From positions 434,001-498,000 of the forward strand of contig CAXXKI010000004.1 of assembly GCA_963667855.2 (NCBI GenBank): 64,000 nt of DNA. The letters run 5' to 3'. The stretch is from G963667855 sp963667855. GTDB lineage: Bacteria > Planctomycetota > Phycisphaerae > UBA1845. Within the stretch, counting starts at the first letter, position 1. Every line of letters starts with the position of its first letter. Positions 8,854-17,746 of the stretch are shown in pieces. Under the pieces are notes generated by a model. That model searched no databases. It saw only the letters and a list, made by a program, of their open reading frames with translations, and had not been told where the DNA came from. The position numbers were made by a program, and so were the translations under genes.

Positions 8854-10590
8854 TTACTCAAAGTAAGCTTTGGTCACATAACTGTACATCATGCGTTGGG
8901 TAGTGAAGAAGGAGCCGTTTATCGCGATTGCATGGCGCATAATATTAATATAACGGCTGCGTTCGCGGTAGAACATCGGCACGATCACGTTTTCGAGCTT
9001 GGCGTATAGTGATTCGGCGTCCTGCCTTCTCCTGTCATCCGAATTTGTTTTTGCAGCATTCTCGTTTGATGGATTGTTCATGGGATCGGTGCCGATGGCC
9101 CAGCCGGTAACTCCTTCAATACATCCTTCCAGCCACCATCCATCAAGGATACTGAGCGACGGTACACCATTAACCGCCGCCTTCATACCGCTTGTGCCGG
9201 AAGCTTCCATTGGAGGCTCCGGTGTGTTAAGCCAGAGGTCCGCACCACCCACCATTAACCGGCAGTATTCCACGTCGTAGTTTGCCAGGTAAACGGCGCG
9301 TATTTCCGGGCGAAGCGCACGGCAGGCGTTTATTATCGTTCGGATAATCTGCTTTCCCGGATCGTCGTGGGGATGCGCCTTACCGGCAAATACCAATTGG
9401 ACGGGGCCGACCTCGTTGGAAATTCGCTTGAGCCTGTCTATGTCAGCCAGAATAAGACCGGGACGTTTATAAGCTGTGGCTCGCCTGGCGAATCCGATAG
9501 TAAATACATCCCGGTCGAAACCCGCATTTGTCTCCCGGTTTATCTCTTCCACCAGGTGCTGTTTGGCCTCCATGTGAGATTCCCAGAACTCGTTCGGGTC
9601 CAGAGACATTGCGTAGCGCAGGCATGCCGTATCCTCGCGCCAACCGGGGATATGTTTGTCGAAAAGAGCGGCGATCCAGGGTGAGGTCCACGTTGTGGAG
9701 TGGACTCCGTTGGTGATCGCATCGATTGGATAATGCCCAAACATCTGCCGGGACACCTGGCCATGCCTCTTGGCTACTCCGTTAATATAGTGGCTTAAAT
9801 TAAAACCCAGGAAGGTCATGTTCAGCATTCCGCCGCAGCAGAGGCTTTCTTTTCCACCTGCAGACGTAAGTATCTGCATCAGTTCCGGCTCCAGTATGTC
9901 CTGAACGAGTTCTATTGGGAATTTGTCGTGTCCGGCTTCTACAGGAGTATGGGTTGTGAAAACACAACGCTGGCGTACCGCGTCCATTACCGGTGGATCT
10001 GCCGGGGCCGCCTGTTTCGCTTCTGCTTCCTCTTTTAACAGTTCAAGTACCAAAAGGGCTGCATGGCCTTCGTTCATATGGTACCGGCTGAAATCAGTCA
10101 GCCCCAGAGCCCGCAGCATGCGCACTCCGCCCACGCCGAGTACTGTCTCCTGAAGCAGTCTGTAATTCGAATCTCCGCCGTATAAATAATGAGTAATATC
10201 CCTGTCGTCGGGGGCATTCTCCGGCAGGTCCGTATCCAGCAGGAAAACAGGTACGGTAAATCCTGTTGCGCCTACTGCATTGTATTGCCAGGCGGCAATG
10301 TGAACGGGGCGGCCTCTTAATATTACAGTTACTCGTTGCTCAAGCGGTTTAAGATAATCGTCCAGGGCCCAGTCTACCGGTTCTTCTATCTGGTTACCGT
10401 CGTGGTCCAGCCTTTGATAGAAATACCCGCGCCGGTGAACCAGTGTTACGGCCACCATCGGCAGTTTGAGATCGGCTGCAGCACGCAAAGAATCGCCGGC
10501 GAGCATGCCGAGTCCGCCACTATAGGTTGGAACGGCCGGATCCAAGCCAATTTCCATCGAGAAATAAGCCACTGTGGGTTTGGAACTCAT
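8854..10590 (-). CDS. Alpha-glucan (glycogen) phosphorylase, short form
   Basis: A 578-residue GT35 phosphorylase of the short bacterial/archaeal type. The N terminus has YFSMEIGLDPAVPTYSGGLG, typical of this subgroup. The pyridoxal-phosphate site EASGTSGMKAAVNGV lies in the C-terminal third, with the Lys as cofactor ligand. It removes glucose-1-phosphate from glycogen-like polymers in the cytoplasm. The usual length of the TIGR02094-type enzyme is shorter than the roughly 800 residues of E. coli GlgP, so this is not a truncation. GGAG lies nine bases before the ATG. No other glycogen gene is adjacent. Confidence 0.88.
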   Translation of the reverse strand: MSSKPTVAYFSMEIGLDPAVPTYSGGLGMLAGDSLRAAADLKLPMVAVTLVHRRGYFYQRLDHDGNQIEEPVDWALDDYLKPLEQRVTVILRGRPVHIAAWQYNAVGATGFTVPVFLLDTDLPENAPDDRDITHYLYGGDSNYRLLQETVLGVGGVRMLRALGLTDFSRYHMNEGHAALLVLELLKEEAEAKQAAPADPPVMDAVRQRCVFTTHTPVEAGHDKFPIELVQDILEPELMQILTSAGGKESLCCGGMLNMTFLGFNLSHYINGVAKRHGQVSRQMFGHYPIDAITNGVHSTTWTSPWIAALFDKHIPGWREDTACLRYAMSLDPNEFWESHMEAKQHLVEEINRETNAGFDRDVFTIGFARRATAYKRPGLILADIDRLKRISNEVGPVQLVFAGKAHPHDDPGKQIIRTIINACRALRPEIRAVYLANYDVEYCRLMVGGADLWLNTPEPPMEASGTSGMKAAVNGVPSLSILDGWWLEGCIEGVTGWAIGTDPMNNPSNENAAKTNSDDRRRQDAESLYAKLENVIVPMFYRERSRYINIMRHAIAINGSFFTTQRMMYSYVTKAYFE

Positions 10591-10769
10591 AGCTTTAACT
10601 CCGTTAACATCTCGAACACCTCATTGAAGTATCCTTGAGGAAAATTGTCGGCTCCGAGGGGCATCATATAGCCGAGGAAAAACTTAATAAAGCTTATTCG
10701 CCTGAGCCTTTTACGATGGAGCAGGTGCCTGAGTTATGTTTCGGAGTTGATGTAGAATACGTTTTCTGG

Positions 10770-12590
10770 TCAGTAGTAATCAGACAGCATCAAGTGAAAC
10801 TCACGACCGTCGGCTAAACAAAGGTGAACGGGGGTTTCGTTTGCCGCGCGGCATATCTTCTTCATACTGCTGGACCAGGTGTCTTCAGAGAATGTGGTGC
10901 CGTTTACTTTTTCGAGTATGTCGCCTGGCTTGAGGCCTGCTTGTTCGGCCGGGCTGGATTTGGCCACGTGCAGAATCTTCAACTTGCCATCTTCAAAGTT
11001 AGTGGTTATTCCCAGGCGATTCTTGTCGAACGGAGTGGTATCCCAACCCGGTCCAGGTTCGACGTGTAAGCGGTTGCGAGTAAAATCGAAAATAACCCGG
11101 AAGCGGGTGAGAATCCCAGCCCCGAGATTGCCCGCATAATCGCTGGTACCGAATCCGCCTTCACCCGGTGGCGCGAAGCTGGCCGGGACATTCCTCATTC
11201 GATAGCCGGCGAAATCGAGAGTGTGAAAGGTTGCTCTTTGCGATTCCACCTGCCCGCCTACGCCGCCACCGTAACCGGTGGAAACGGGTGTTCGGTTTGT
11301 AAGGAGCCCTTGTTCGCGAGTGTAAGTGTCGAAGACGTCGATGCAAGCTCCGCTCCCGGTGTCTATCTGGAAAAGGGCGGGAGGATTGTTCTCGATTCCG
11401 AGTTTTATCAAACGTTTGCCGTTGTGGGTAGGGTGTAATTCAAGAGAGTGGCCCGTTTCTTTGTAAGAGAAGGTTTCGGCATGGTGAAAGCGAACGCGTT
11501 TCTTGGGATAGTCGATATCGATCACGGTATTGTTGAATAGCTCCTTGCCTAGAATGACAGGCATGCTTCTGCCGAACCGATGGACCAAATCCCCAAGATC
11601 TATAATGGCTACCGTTATGTCGGTGAGTTTGACTTCTCCAACGGCGATGTTTACTCCGGAAGCCAGTGTTGCCGGTTTTGTTCCGTTTGTTCCGCGTGCT
11701 GTAATCTGGCGGTTCCCTTTTATGCCAATTGTATCAGCGAATGATTTATCTAGTACGGTAATTCCCGCACCAGAATCAAGGAGCAATTCAGTTCTGGTTC
11801 CGTTTACAGTGCATGGTACGTACAGATAACGATCATCGTGAAGGGTGACAGGTATCCAGTCTGCAGTAGCGTCAGTAATTTCAACGACCTTACGGGCCGC
11901 TTTTTGGGGGTCGAAGTTGCCCGGCGTCAGGTTTTGGTTGATACGTATTTCTTCCCATGCGACGATTGGTCCTGAACCTCCACCGGGTAACTCGGTTTTA
12001 TTGTAAAAGAACATACGCACTCCATCGACGAACCGCCAATCATCCATTTTCTGCCAGGTGATCTGTTTATTCGCGACAGATCGCGACCAGGTCAGAGCGC
12101 CGCTCTGCTGATCTATGAGTAGATCGGTGTAACTGTTGTCGGATGCGGTGAAACGCAGGACTTCCCATTCGTGGTCGCTGCGTTTCTCGGTGCCGACGTG
12201 AGCGGCTTCCCCTTTGAGCAGGTGGTGTTCGAATGCCCCTTCGATCGCTTTGCGCTGGCGGGCGATTTTGTTTATTTCCATAGTGTCCAGCTGGCCGCTG
12301 TGGTTGAGTTCCCACCCGCCTTTCGGGGTAACAAACTCAGTGGCGGAGGTTACACCGAGATCGTATTTGACCAGGCGATAACCATCCCGGTGCTGCATGA
12401 CGGTTAGAGGTCCTTCCAGTCCTGATACGCTCATTTTTCCGTGGCAGGTTATGTCGTGCAGGTTTTCCAGATTTGACTGGCCGCCGCGCCATTGTATGTG
12501 TCGTTCGAGTAGTTCCTGACTGCGGTCTTCGGCTAAACCAATATTAACTGCAGCGAGTAAGACTGTAAGGATGAGGGGGTGGAGTTGCAT
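10770..12590 (-). CDS. Secreted retropepsin-like aspartyl protease with PDZ domain
   Basis: A 606-residue exported protein. The signal peptide is 1-20 (cut after GLA). Residues 25-235 are an outer membrane lipoprotein-like domain of unknown role. Two aspartyl protease half-domains follow, with active-site-like LLLDSGAG (Asp 272) and FQIDTGSG (Asp 410). A PDZ domain closes the protein (about 525-600, with SSPAEQAGLKPGDILEKVNG). Two retropepsin-type halves in one chain suggest a pseudo-dimeric protease. AAGGAG precedes the ATG by eight bases. The TrmB-like regulator lies 30 bases upstream on the same strand. Confidence 0.82.
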   Translation of the reverse strand: MQLHPLILTVLLAAVNIGLAEDRSQELLERHIQWRGGQSNLENLHDITCHGKMSVSGLEGPLTVMQHRDGYRLVKYDLGVTSATEFVTPKGGWELNHSGQLDTMEINKIARQRKAIEGAFEHHLLKGEAAHVGTEKRSDHEWEVLRFTASDNSYTDLLIDQQSGALTWSRSVANKQITWQKMDDWRFVDGVRMFFYNKTELPGGGSGPIVAWEEIRINQNLTPGNFDPQKAARKVVEITDATADWIPVTLHDDRYLYVPCTVNGTRTELLLDSGAGITVLDKSFADTIGIKGNRQITARGTNGTKPATLASGVNIAVGEVKLTDITVAIIDLGDLVHRFGRSMPVILGKELFNNTVIDIDYPKKRVRFHHAETFSYKETGHSLELHPTHNGKRLIKLGIENNPPALFQIDTGSGACIDVFDTYTREQGLLTNRTPVSTGYGGGVGGQVESQRATFHTLDFAGYRMRNVPASFAPPGEGGFGTSDYAGNLGAGILTRFRVIFDFTRNRLHVEPGPGWDTTPFDKNRLGITTNFEDGKLKILHVAKSSPAEQAGLKPGDILEKVNGTTFSEDTWSSSMKKICRAANETPVHLCLADGREFHLMLSDYY

Positions 12591-12620
12591 TCGGTTATCT
12601 CCTTGGCAGTTAAATGTCGC

Positions 12621-13451
12621 TCATTTGGTGCTATAATGGTTTTTAAGTATTTGAAGTCCCGAAGGTTTAAAATTCAGTAGTGAAATAGCGGACAGCTTGT
12701 CATGCAATTCACCTTGTTCGACAAGCATCTGGGTATAGCGCAATTCACCGGCCAGGTGGTTGTGCTGCATGCAGGAAAGAAAAGCGCTGTTACTCCATAC
12801 TGCTTCATGCGCACTTTGCATGTCGCTTGACAGCAGGGCGAGAAGGTACTCCTCGGCGTCAACGACGATGCTCAGTTGCTGACCGGGCCAGTTGGAAATT
12901 GCCGAATTACCTGAACCCTGGTAAACCGTGTCGATACCGGGCAGTGTTTCCGCACTATAAACCTTGCTTACGATTCGGACCCCGCGATTACCGGCGTCTT
13001 GCAGGGCATCAGACAGTTTTTCAAATGGGCCGGGGAACAGGTCGCATAGGGCGATTTGCTTAGCCCGGGAGAGCATCGCCCGCGCACGTTCGATCACCTG
13101 GTCAACGCTCTTGAGGTGATATATTCGGCTGTCGGCTGACTTGCGAGATAGAAGTGCCAGACTTTCTGCGGCTTCCGTGCGACTTCGACGAAATCGCTGT
13201 TCCAGATGTTCAAACAGCTCTTCTGGGGGGACGGCGCGGCACTGTTTGGTTTCGCCTTGCTCGACAATGATCGCGCCGCGGTCTTCAAGGGCGGCGATGG
13301 CTTTATATGTATTTGCCGGTTGCTTGCCGATAGCGTGGGCGATGCGATATCCCGTTGCTGGCGATTGTTCTACTAAAAACCCGTAGACTCGTGCTTCGAT
13401 TTCGGTGAAGCCCAGGGCGAGTAGAGGCTGAATGTAATCATAGTTGCTCAT
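12621..13451 (-). CDS. TrmB-family transcriptional regulator
   Basis: A 276-residue protein with an N-terminal winged helix (about 10-75: LGFTEIEARVYGFLVEQSP, then IAHAIGKQPANTYKAIAALEDRG), a short coiled linker (78-105) and a C-terminal effector-like domain. This is the TrmB/sugar-sensing regulator layout. The start codon touches a perfect 10-bp palindrome that also overlaps its -10 element, which fits autoregulation. The protease gene 30 bases downstream is likely in the same transcript and may be the regulated target. The ligand is unknown. Confidence 0.8.
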   Translation of the reverse strand: MSNYDYIQPLLALGFTEIEARVYGFLVEQSPATGYRIAHAIGKQPANTYKAIAALEDRGAIIVEQGETKQCRAVPPEELFEHLEQRFRRSRTEAAESLALLSRKSADSRIYHLKSVDQVIERARAMLSRAKQIALCDLFPGPFEKLSDALQDAGNRGVRIVSKVYSAETLPGIDTVYQGSGNSAISNWPGQQLSIVVDAEEYLLALLSSDMQSAHEAVWSNSAFLSCMQHNHLAGELRYTQMLVEQGELHDKLSAISLLNFKPSGLQILKNHYSTK

Positions 13452-13486
13452 ATTAGTAGCATAAGCTACTAATATATGATCGTCAA
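13449..13486 (-). promoter_or_regulatory. Promoter plus palindromic operator of the TrmB-like gene
   Basis: On the minus strand TTGACG (13481-13486) is followed by a 17-base spacer and TATGCT (13458-13463), near-consensus for the housekeeping sigma factor. Six bases then separate the -10 from the ATG (13449-13451), so transcription should begin at or next to the start codon. The palindrome TATTAGTAGC / GCTACTAATA (13451-13460 and 13465-13474, 4-base gap) covers the -10 and part of the spacer. No ribosome binding site exists in this arrangement. Confidence 0.65.
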
Positions 13487-13591
13487 GCTTTCTTTGTAGT
13501 TTCTTGTCGGTAAGTATGATCGATGTTGTCGTAAGATTGGTTGCAGGTGGCTGTTGCCGATGTGAATATCGGCGTATATTGAGGGTTTGCG

Positions 13592-14452
13592 ATGCGTCTT
13601 GAAATCGGGGGATTTTTGGAACAACAACACTCTACTAAAGCAGAGCCAAGAGATCGTATAGGCTTGGTAAATACGTCCTGGCATTGGAACGGTGTTACCG
13701 CAAAGTGGTACCGACCGGTCAGTATGTGTTTCTGGGGATTGTGGATCTTCGTAATGATCTTGGCTGATTTCAAACTTTTTGGAATGGTTGGGCGCAGGTA
13801 TTTGGCAGTTGTGGGGGTATGGCTATTAGGTTTTTTATTGATAGGTAGAATTAGCAAATGGCAGATGAAGAGAGGGACTCCTGAGAGCATAGATATTGAC
13901 GAGGGAGCTGAGAATCGTCGTTTGGTCTGCTATGGAGATATATTGGAGTTATCCCGTGTGCGTGATCTTACCGGAGATGCCATGGAACCATTCATTATTC
14001 GCTTGCTTTATCCTTCGAGTACGAAGAAGTGCATATTTATTGCGATTGTTATATGGATATTAACCTGTATTGTATTGTCTATTGCCGATCCTCCCGGTGG
14101 CGAACAGCTTCCAGTACTAGCAGCAATTCTAGGTGTCTTTTTATATGCCTTAATTAAACCGAGATATTACCGTGTGAGTGGCGGGAGGTTTGAGATCCTG
14201 GCGTTTCCTGTATTGGGTTCCAAGTGTCGGGTTATCGAATCGGTGGATTTGAGGCGGACTCAGGTGGAATGTCGGTACAACAAATCGGTACTTTGGTTCA
14301 GGTTTGGCGAAGACGACGATGATAAACGGGAGCTTAAGGTATCTCTTGCCCGGTTGTGGTTTGACAAGCACGAGTTTGTGGAAGCGGTTTTTCAAGCTGC
14401 GTTGTGTCGGGAGCCGGGACCTAAATTGCCGGAGGATCGGTTATTGGGGTGA
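13592..14452 (+). CDS. Membrane protein of unknown function
   Basis: A 286-residue protein I do not recognise. It has two pairs of membrane segments: about 40-60 (SMCFWGLWIFVMILADF) and 68-85, then 150-170 (CIFIAIVIWILTCIVLS) and 178-192. After the last one the sequence YYRVSGGRFEILAFPVLGSKCRVIESVDL reads like a membrane-associated PH-like (bPH2) fold with short beta strands, but this is a weak impression. GAGGG precedes the ATG. It is followed by a strong terminator and is probably transcribed alone. Confidence 0.6.
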   Translation: MRLEIGGFLEQQHSTKAEPRDRIGLVNTSWHWNGVTAKWYRPVSMCFWGLWIFVMILADFKLFGMVGRRYLAVVGVWLLGFLLIGRISKWQMKRGTPESIDIDEGAENRRLVCYGDILELSRVRDLTGDAMEPFIIRLLYPSSTKKCIFIAIVIWILTCIVLSIADPPGGEQLPVLAAILGVFLYALIKPRYYRVSGGRFEILAFPVLGSKCRVIESVDLRRTQVECRYNKSVLWFRFGEDDDDKRELKVSLARLWFDKHEFVEAVFQAALCREPGPKLPEDRLLG

Positions 14453-14506
14453 GCGGGTATTTTTCGATCTGTGATCGTGGATCTAACGTCTTGGATTAAA
14501 CACGAA

Positions 14507-14545
14507 AGCCCCGCACCAACTAAGACTGATGCGGGGCTCTTTTGA
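14507..14545. terminator. Terminator, usable in both directions
   Basis: AGCCCCGCA (14507-14515) and TGCGGGGCT (14530-14538) form a perfect 9-bp stem with a 14-base loop, followed by CTTTTG. It ends the membrane protein gene at 14452 and, on the other strand, the dehydrogenase gene that ends at 14570. Confidence 0.8.
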
Positions 14546-14569
14546 TTTAATTCGTAGTGTAAGCGTTGA

Positions 14570-15685
14570 CTACAGTTTTCGGGCGACTTCTTCGGCCACT
14601 TCCAGAGTGGTGTTGCTCAGGCCCATATCGTAGGTTCCAACCTTCTTCTCTTGAATGACATTAGCCAGGGCGTTTTCGAGTTTGTTCGCCGCTTCCAGCT
14701 CGTTGAGCCAATCGAACATCAATTTGACGGTGAAGAGCATGGCCATTGGGTTAACCTTATACTGCCCGTAGTACTTCGGTGCACTGCCGTGAGTGGGCTC
14801 GAATACGGCATAGTTGTCGCCGATGTTGGCCGCACTGGCGAACCCCAGTCCACCGACCAGGCCGGCGGCCAGGTCGCTCAGGATATCGCCGAACATGTTT
14901 TCGGCCACTATAACGCCGTAGTTTTCCGGCTTACGTACCAGCCACATGCACTGAGCGTCGATATTCGTTTCCCAAAGGTCGATACCGGGGTAATCCTTGG
15001 CTACTTCGCGTGCGGTGCGGGTAATGAGTCCACCGGTCTCGCGGAGTACGTTGGGTTTGTCGCAGATGGTTACGTTATTGCGGCCATGCTTTTTGGCGTA
15101 CTCGAATGCCTGGGTGACGATACTCCTGCATCCTTTGCGGGTCATGATTCTGGTAGAGACGGCGATGTCGTCGAGGCTGGTGTCAGCGAATCGTTTCATC
15201 TTGGGATTTACACAAAGAGCGTCGTAGACACTCTGAGGCAGTGGATGAAACTCTACGCCGCCATACATACCTTCGGTGTTCTCGCGGAAGACAACCAGGT
15301 CGATATCGTCTTTATAGTTGAGCGGGTTACCCGGGTAAGCTTTGCACGGGCGCATGTTGGTGTGCAGATTAAGGTGCTGGCGGAGTTTAACGATAGGGGA
15401 GAAGTAAACGAGTCCTTTTCCTTTCAGGGATGGGTCTAGTTCGGCGTCGGCTTCCTCTTTGGGCTTGCTGGTGATCGCACCAAAGAGGGCGCAATCGGTT
15501 TTGGCCAGCACATCAAGCGTACGCTGGGGTAGCGGGTCGCCTTCTTTGCACCAGAACTCCCAACCGATATCAGCGGGCACGTATTCCGCATCGAACTTCA
15601 TAGCATCGAGGACGATCCGGGCAGCCTCCATGACTTCGTTTCCTACGCCGTCGCCGGGCATCCACGCGATCTTGTACTTGGCCAT
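14570..15685 (-). CDS. Isocitrate/isopropylmalate-family dehydrogenase
   Basis: A 371-residue member of the NAD(P)-dependent beta-decarboxylating dehydrogenase family. Visible are WMPGDGVGNEVMEAA at the N terminus, the substrate-arginine region LRQHLNLHTNMRPCKA, VVFRENTEGMYGG, the ENMFGDILSDLAAG metal-binding helix and the cofactor loop EPTHGSAPKYYGQYKVNP. The substrate loop SPIVKLRQHLNL does not match E. coli isocitrate dehydrogenase (phosphorylatable Ser in RSLN) or LeuB, so isocitrate, isopropylmalate and homoisocitrate all remain possible. The ATG at 15685 has AAGGAG ten bases upstream. No leu or citrate-cycle neighbours help decide. Confidence 0.82.
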   Translation of the reverse strand: MAKYKIAWMPGDGVGNEVMEAARIVLDAMKFDAEYVPADIGWEFWCKEGDPLPQRTLDVLAKTDCALFGAITSKPKEEADAELDPSLKGKGLVYFSPIVKLRQHLNLHTNMRPCKAYPGNPLNYKDDIDLVVFRENTEGMYGGVEFHPLPQSVYDALCVNPKMKRFADTSLDDIAVSTRIMTRKGCRSIVTQAFEYAKKHGRNNVTICDKPNVLRETGGLITRTAREVAKDYPGIDLWETNIDAQCMWLVRKPENYGVIVAENMFGDILSDLAAGLVGGLGFASAANIGDNYAVFEPTHGSAPKYYGQYKVNPMAMLFTVKLMFDWLNELEAANKLENALANVIQEKKVGTYDMGLSNTTLEVAEEVARKL

Positions 15686-16132
15686 CTTTCGCTTTCGCTC
15701 CTTGTAGGCACGGGCGCAACTGCGCCATTTCCGATTAAACACGACAAATAACGGTAACTTACCGGCGCGGGAGTGTACCGTAGCGATGCTACCCGCGTCG
15801 AGGGGGCAGAGGTCAAAATCGCCGGGAAATCGCGGGATTTTTACATACTTCGTTGCAGTTGGGGGTAGTTTGACGATGATAAGGGCCGTTTGTTACCTAT
15901 TTGTAAATGTTACTCATCTTGTTTAGCTGCTTTCGTCGCTATAATTATTGAGCAAAATACCTATTTCGACCATTGATTGACGAGCCGATCTCCGCTAGGG
16001 TTTCCCGCGTTGTGCTAAGGCGGTGACCGGTGTGTCACCAAGGTAAGGAAAGATGTGTCGACGTAAGCATAATCGCTGACGGTTCGGCACATATGTAAGC
16101 TATTATTTTTTTCCTGGCATGGAGATATACAA
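15686..16132. promoter_or_regulatory. Divergent intergenic region with ferredoxin promoter and leader hairpin
   Basis: This 447-base gap separates the divergent dehydrogenase and ferredoxin genes. On the plus strand TTGTTT (15919-15924) and TATAAT (15940-15945) with 15 bases between them are a candidate promoter. It would give a leader of about 185 bases containing the perfect hairpin GGTGAC/GTCACC (16022-16027, 16034-16039). On the other side the 13-base palindrome CGGTAA-C-TTACCG lies upstream of the dehydrogenase start. No open frame of interest is present. Confidence 0.4.
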
Positions 16133-16360
16133 ATGGCAGATCTGAAAGTAACAGTAGATCAAGATGAATGCACCGGTTGCGGCGTATGCGAAGGTGAAGC
16201 TCCCGATTCATTTGAAGTCAACGATGATGGCAAGGCTCAGCCGAAGGATCCCATCGGCGATGATGTCGATACCGTAGTGGCTGCGGCCGAGTCCTGCCCG
16301 GTTGAGTGCATTACAGTGGTGGACAATGAGTCCGGCCAGACGCTCTACCCGGAAGGCTAA
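16133..16360 (+). CDS. Single-cluster 4Fe-4S ferredoxin
   Basis: A 75-residue acidic ferredoxin. The cluster ligands are Cys13, Cys16 and Cys19 in CTGCGVC, and Cys55 in the CP pair of AESCPVECI. A second CxxCxxC motif is absent, so it should carry one [4Fe-4S] cluster, as in the short ferredoxins of clostridia and Thermotoga-like organisms. It transfers electrons in the cytoplasm; the partner enzyme is not in this window. TGGAGATATACAAATG gives a good start. It is monocistronic, with its own terminator. Confidence 0.92.
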   Translation: MADLKVTVDQDECTGCGVCEGEAPDSFEVNDDGKAQPKDPIGDDVDTVVAAAESCPVECITVVDNESGQTLYPEG

Positions 16361-16384
16361 GTTTTTCCATTGAATCACCAAACG

Positions 16385-16440
16385 CCCTTCGGTCGCTGCA
16401 GAGCTAACGTAGGTCTCTGCCCCGGCCGAAGGGTTGTTTA
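16385..16440 (+). terminator. Ferredoxin terminator
   Basis: CCCTTCGG (16385-16392) pairs with CCGAAGGG (16426-16433). A second stem GCAGAG/CTCTGC nests inside it. A weak T-rich tail (TTGTTTATAT) follows. Confidence 0.65.
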
Positions 16441-16793
16441 TATCAACTCCTTGCCTCCTTCGCTGTATGTAACTTCAGTTCTTTAAGCATGTTATGAAAG
16501 ACAGATGAAACAGTTTCCTTTGCTGAATTAGAGTTTACTCGCTTGTTGGTGACGTAGCGAAAGCTTTTGTTGAACTGCGTCTTCGCAAACCGTACAATCA
16601 AATTCAGCGAGGTGATTTTCTACTGCAAGGGGATTCTTTGTTCAGATTGATGGCTGGGCGACCGCAATGGTTGGCTCGGTTTCAGTCGATGGATACACTT
16701 CGCATGCTTTTGGAATCGTTTTCATAACGCAAAACGGTTAGTTTAAGGAAAGTGGCGATCTGTAATTGTCGGTGGGGCAAAGGAGTATCAAAA
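16441..16793. other. Intergenic stretch upstream of the PEP-CTERM gene
   Basis: This 353-base gap holds no credible gene. It should contain the promoter of the PEP-CTERM protein gene. I see no clear -35/-10 pair and no repeat that stands out. Confidence 0.4.
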
Positions 16794-17681
16794 ATGAGTA
16801 ATACAAGAATCTTCTGGTCGGGATGTTTACTTATAGCATTCCTGTTTGCTGCATCATCACCCGCATTGGCATCGGGATTGATCCTGAACGAGTGGAACGC
16901 CGTCGGCGGGAGCGATTTCCTGAAAGATAGTAACACCGACTCTTATTTCGGGGAGGTGGAAGGAAACGGCGGCAACTGGGTCGAACTGGTTGTGGTTGAG
17001 GATCATCTGAATATCTCGGGCTGGGAGCTGCGCTGGTGGGAAGATGACGGCGATGGTAACGGGACTGCGATCTGGGATCCTGGCCGGGTAGCGGGTGGTG
17101 CTTCGCAAGGGGCTATTACGTTTACCAACAATGCTCTCTGGAGTGATCTCAGGGCTGGCACAATTATCACTCTAAGCGAAGAGCAGATGGTCAACACCGT
17201 TGACGCGAGCAGTCAGGCGGTCAGTTTCGATTTGAGTACGAATACCAGTTACGATCCTCTTGGTGGAGATTTCACTATTCACGTCAGTACGTTGCAGGAG
17301 GCTGGCGAGCCGCTTTCACTGGTCAGTACGCAAACGAACATCGACGGCGATGATCCCGGCAGTTTTTCAGTAGGGAAAAAAGATTGGGAAATGACCATAT
17401 TCGATGGCATGACCTCTTTAGGGCCGATCGGTGAAGCCCATGGCGATTTCGGCGGAATCGGCGGCGATGAGATCGGCAAGCTGGAGGCTGACCCCTCGAG
17501 TCTGGTGACCATTGACGATTACAATGATGGTTCTTCCAGTACGTTTGGATCGCCTAACGTCTGGAGCAGCGGGAGTGAGCAGCAGGATTTCTCACAATTG
17601 CGGGCATTGGTTCCTGAGCCGGCTTCATTAAGCCTGTTGGTTGTTGGCGGGCTGTTTGCTTTAAAACGAAACCGGTTTTAA
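16794..17681 (+). CDS. PEP-CTERM secreted protein with lamin-tail-like domain
   Basis: A 295-residue exported protein. The signal peptide is about 1-27 (FWSGCLLIAFLFAASSPALA). Residues 28-65, LILNEWNAVGGS then NWVELVVV, match the opening of a lamin tail domain (LTD). The C terminus VPEPASLSLLVVGGLFAL with a final KRNRF is a PEP-CTERM sorting signal: VPEP motif, hydrophobic helix, basic end. Such proteins are cut by an exosortase and displayed or released, often with exopolysaccharide. The exosortase is not in this window. The ATG at 16794 has AAAGGAG eight bases upstream and removes 14 codons from the longest frame. Confidence 0.88.
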   Translation: MSNTRIFWSGCLLIAFLFAASSPALASGLILNEWNAVGGSDFLKDSNTDSYFGEVEGNGGNWVELVVVEDHLNISGWELRWWEDDGDGNGTAIWDPGRVAGGASQGAITFTNNALWSDLRAGTIITLSEEQMVNTVDASSQAVSFDLSTNTSYDPLGGDFTIHVSTLQEAGEPLSLVSTQTNIDGDDPGSFSVGKKDWEMTIFDGMTSLGPIGEAHGDFGGIGGDEIGKLEADPSSLVTIDDYNDGSSSTFGSPNVWSSGSEQQDFSQLRALVPEPASLSLLVVGGLFALKRNRF

Positions 17682-17716
17682 AGTTATCATTTAAATTCGT
17701 TTAAGCTGATCAACTG

Positions 17717-17745
17717 GATTGCTCGATATGGGCAATCCCGTTTTA
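17717..17745 (+). terminator. Short terminator after the PEP-CTERM gene
   Basis: GATTGC (17717-17722) and GCAATC (17732-17737) form a 6-bp stem followed by CCCGTTTTATTT. It lies between two convergent genes. Confidence 0.5.
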
Positions 17746-17746
17746 T

